Positions 62,694-64,000 of a stretch of DNA of 64,000 bases are shown here, piece by piece. Numbering within the stretch: position 1 is the stretch's first letter; the number at the start of each line of letters is the position of its first letter. A program made the position numbers and the translations under genes. This DNA comes from Candidatus Omnitrophica bacterium UBA6233 (lineage in GTDB: Bacteria > Omnitrophota > Gorgyraeia > Gygaellales > Profunditerraquicolaceae): contig DJWJ01000031.1 in the NCBI GenBank assembly GCA_002440965.1, forward strand, positions 10,571 through 74,570, read 5' to 3'. The notes under the pieces are model-generated. The model was given only the letters and a program-made list of their open reading frames with translations, did no database searches and was not told where the DNA came from.

Positions 62694-63661
62694 GGCGGGT
62701 GATGAGCATTAAACTAATCAGCAAACAATTGTTTTTATTAATTTTCTCCTTGGGTTGTTTTTTGTTTTCCGGATGCGGTAAGCTTGATTTATACAGTTCT
62801 TGGAGAGACCGTGAGATCATTATAGACAGTAAATATACCGATTGGGGAAGTTCCAGCACCTACTATTACGAAAAAGCCAGAACGGTTCTAAATTTAGCTA
62901 ATGATTCGGATTATATGTATATTTGCCTTATTTCCAGAAATAGGGAAGTAGAGGTTCAGATAATGGAATCAGGTTTGCTTGTATGGTTTGACCCGGGCGC
63001 AAAAAAAGAAAAGACATTCGGAATCCGTTTTCCGGTCGGCTTAAAGAGGGTGGGTGTATCTCTTCAGGATAAAGATAGGGATATAACTCGGGACTGGGAA
63101 GATCAGATAGACAAAAGCGAACTGATAGACAGAGATCAAGAAAGGTTTACGAACAAGGATTTCAATAAGCGTCTTGAGACTCTCGAGGGTTTGCAAGAAA
63201 GATTAGAGATTGTAGGGGAATCCGGCCATTTTAGAGCCAAGGATAAGCGTCCGAAACCACCTCTGGAAGAATTTGGTAAAGAAGATATGGGCAAGAAAAT
63301 GGAGCGAAGGGATGGTTTTTCTAAGGATGGCCCGCGGGAAATATCTTTGGAAGAAGCCAAAAAGTTTGGGATAGAAGCCAAGGTGGGCCGCGAAAATGGC
63401 TATTTTGTATATGAATTAAAAGTTCCGCTTGTAAAATCGGCTTTACACCCGTATGCCATAGGGCTTAGGCCGGATAGGATAATCGGGCTGGGTTTAGAAA
63501 TAGCCGGTTCAGTGGGTGGTCCCGGCGGCGGGATGCCTTCCGGCAATGGAGGGGATGAAGGCGATCGTATGCCTCCGGGAGGCATGGATTCGGGGAGTGG
63601 CAGATATTCCGGAAAAAGCCTCCAGTTATGGGCAATAGTAACGTTGTCATCGGCCGCGTAG
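62690..63661 (+). CDS. lipoprotein of unknown function
   Basis: The product is up to 323 aa; ATG 62690 (ATGA overlap) or ATG 62702 are both possible. A signal peptide ends with lipobox 'LFSGC', followed by Gly, so it is likely sorted to the outer membrane. The mature part begins with a beta-rich region ('KYTDWGSSSTYYYE', 'YICLISRN') that recalls carbohydrate-binding CBM9-like folds, then a highly charged linker (about 115-215) and a Gly/Pro/Met-rich low-complexity part ('GGPGGGMPSG'). Function unknown. Confidence 0.7.
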   Translation: MRRVMSIKLISKQLFLLIFSLGCFLFSGCGKLDLYSSWRDREIIIDSKYTDWGSSSTYYYEKARTVLNLANDSDYMYICLISRNREVEVQIMESGLLVWFDPGAKKEKTFGIRFPVGLKRVGVSLQDKDRDITRDWEDQIDKSELIDRDQERFTNKDFNKRLETLEGLQERLEIVGESGHFRAKDKRPKPPLEEFGKEDMGKKMERRDGFSKDGPREISLEEAKKFGIEAKVGRENGYFVYELKVPLVKSALHPYAIGLRPDRIIGLGLEIAGSVGGPGGGMPSGNGGDEGDRMPPGGMDSGSGRYSGKSLQLWAIVTLSSAA

Positions 63662-63733
63662 TTCCCCCCTTTTTTTTCGCTAAAATTTTTGGAATAATTC
63701 TTTAAATTTTGCGTCTAGTACATGGAATACTAA

Positions 63734-63904
63734 ATGGATGAAGATAAGCTTTGTATCGAGCGATTCCTTGAGGGAGATGAAAAGGCGTTTGAAGCATTGA
63801 TCAGGAAATGCTTTTGCCCGACCGGAAATGAACGAGCCGGGGAGAATGTGTCGCATAGAAACCCGGAGGTTATCCGTCTAGCTGTAGGGCACCTGAAGGC
63901 TTGA
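63734..63904 (+). pseudogene. remnant of an ECF sigma factor gene
   Basis: The 56-codon frame begins 'CIERFLEGDEKAFEALIRK', which is the usual region-2 start of ECF sigma-70 factors, and then departs into unrelated sequence and stops. Regions 2.3-4 are missing. It is a truncated gene or decayed end; low chance of function. Confidence 0.55.
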
Positions 63905-63916
63905 GTTCCAATTCCC

Positions 63917-63945
63917 TTGACACAACCCTCTCCCCGTGTTATTTT
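63917..63945 (+). promoter_or_regulatory. sigma-70 promoter for the edge gene
   Basis: TTGACA (63917-63922) and TATTTT (63940-63945) are 17 bases apart. A strong AAAGGAGG precedes the ATG at 63990. Confidence 0.65.
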
Positions 63946-63989
63946 ATCTTTGTATTCAGCTCACTACCACCACAAAGGAGGCTCTCTAT

Positions 63990-64000
63990 ATGTCTAATCT
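63990..64000 (+). CDS. start of a gene cut by the window edge
   Basis: ATG 63990 follows AAAGGAGGCTCTCTAT. Only the first codons (Met-Ser-Asn) are visible, so the product cannot be named. Confidence 0.5.

Noticed and set aside
1..64000. CRISPR arrays, tRNA and rRNA genes
   Set aside because: No regularly spaced repeats and no T-loop or rRNA-like sequences were seen on reading through the window.

Overview
The window is a stretch of bacterial chromosome of modest GC content with short intergenic gaps and mostly clear Shine-Dalgarno starts. The surface-export machinery (Wzm/Wzt-type ABC transporter, O-antigen-ligase-like protein, polyprenyl-phosphate sugar-phosphate transferase, lipoprotein) implies a Gram-negative envelope. 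The density of radical SAM and GT-C genes recalls uncultivated groups such as Omnitrophota or other PVC-like lineages. That placement is an impression, not something the sequence proves.

Region 1 (1-4.2 kb) looks like a small defence or accessory island. It has the 3' part of a Shedu-like (DUF4263) nuclease, a zinc-ribbon miniprotein, a protein with a TIR/nucleoside-deoxyribosyltransferase-like core, a DUF6602-type PD-(D/E)XK-like protein, and a reverse-strand DDE transposase. Region 2 (4.2-6.4 kb) holds a possible small RNA, a cold-shock protein, a zinc-finger miniprotein coupled to a YkgJ-family protein, and an RRM protein.

Region 3 (6.4-57 kb) is one very large surface-glycan locus, on the plus strand except for the O-antigen-ligase-like gene. 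Sub-blocks are: (a) GT2 and GT-C glycosyltransferases with a carbamoyltransferase/SxtJ/DUF5989 module; (b) a PP-loop ATPase and a B12-type radical SAM protein; (c) five paralogous radical SAM/SPASM enzymes interspersed with two asparagine-synthase-like proteins lacking Cys2, two membrane-anchored SGNH proteins, YfhO-like and GT-C membrane proteins and a DegT aminotransferase; (d) two further radical SAM/SPASM enzymes with GT2 and epimerase genes; (e) a GT4, a WecA/MraY-like transferase and a UDP-galactopyranose-mutase-like flavoprotein; (f) a Wzm/Wzt-type exporter whose ATPase carries three copies of a large beta-rich module; (g) a 1212-residue protein with a fourth copy of that module and two complete radical SAM domains; (h) another B12-type radical SAM protein and the last glycosyltransferases. 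The simplest reading is synthesis, heavy radical-based and amide/carbamoyl decoration, and ABC-dependent export of an unusual surface glycan or glycoconjugate. A peptide-derived product cannot be excluded.

Region 4 (57-62 kb) has a coiled-coil membrane protein, then an XRE-cupin regulator with repeated TTTGTTAA sites on both sides. The regulator precedes an M20-like hydrolase and two acetate-kinase-like proteins, all three of which deviate at catalytic positions. Region 5 (62-64 kb) holds a two-helix membrane miniprotein, a YjbQ-family protein, a lipoprotein, a remnant of an ECF sigma factor, and a strong promoter leading into a gene cut by the window edge.
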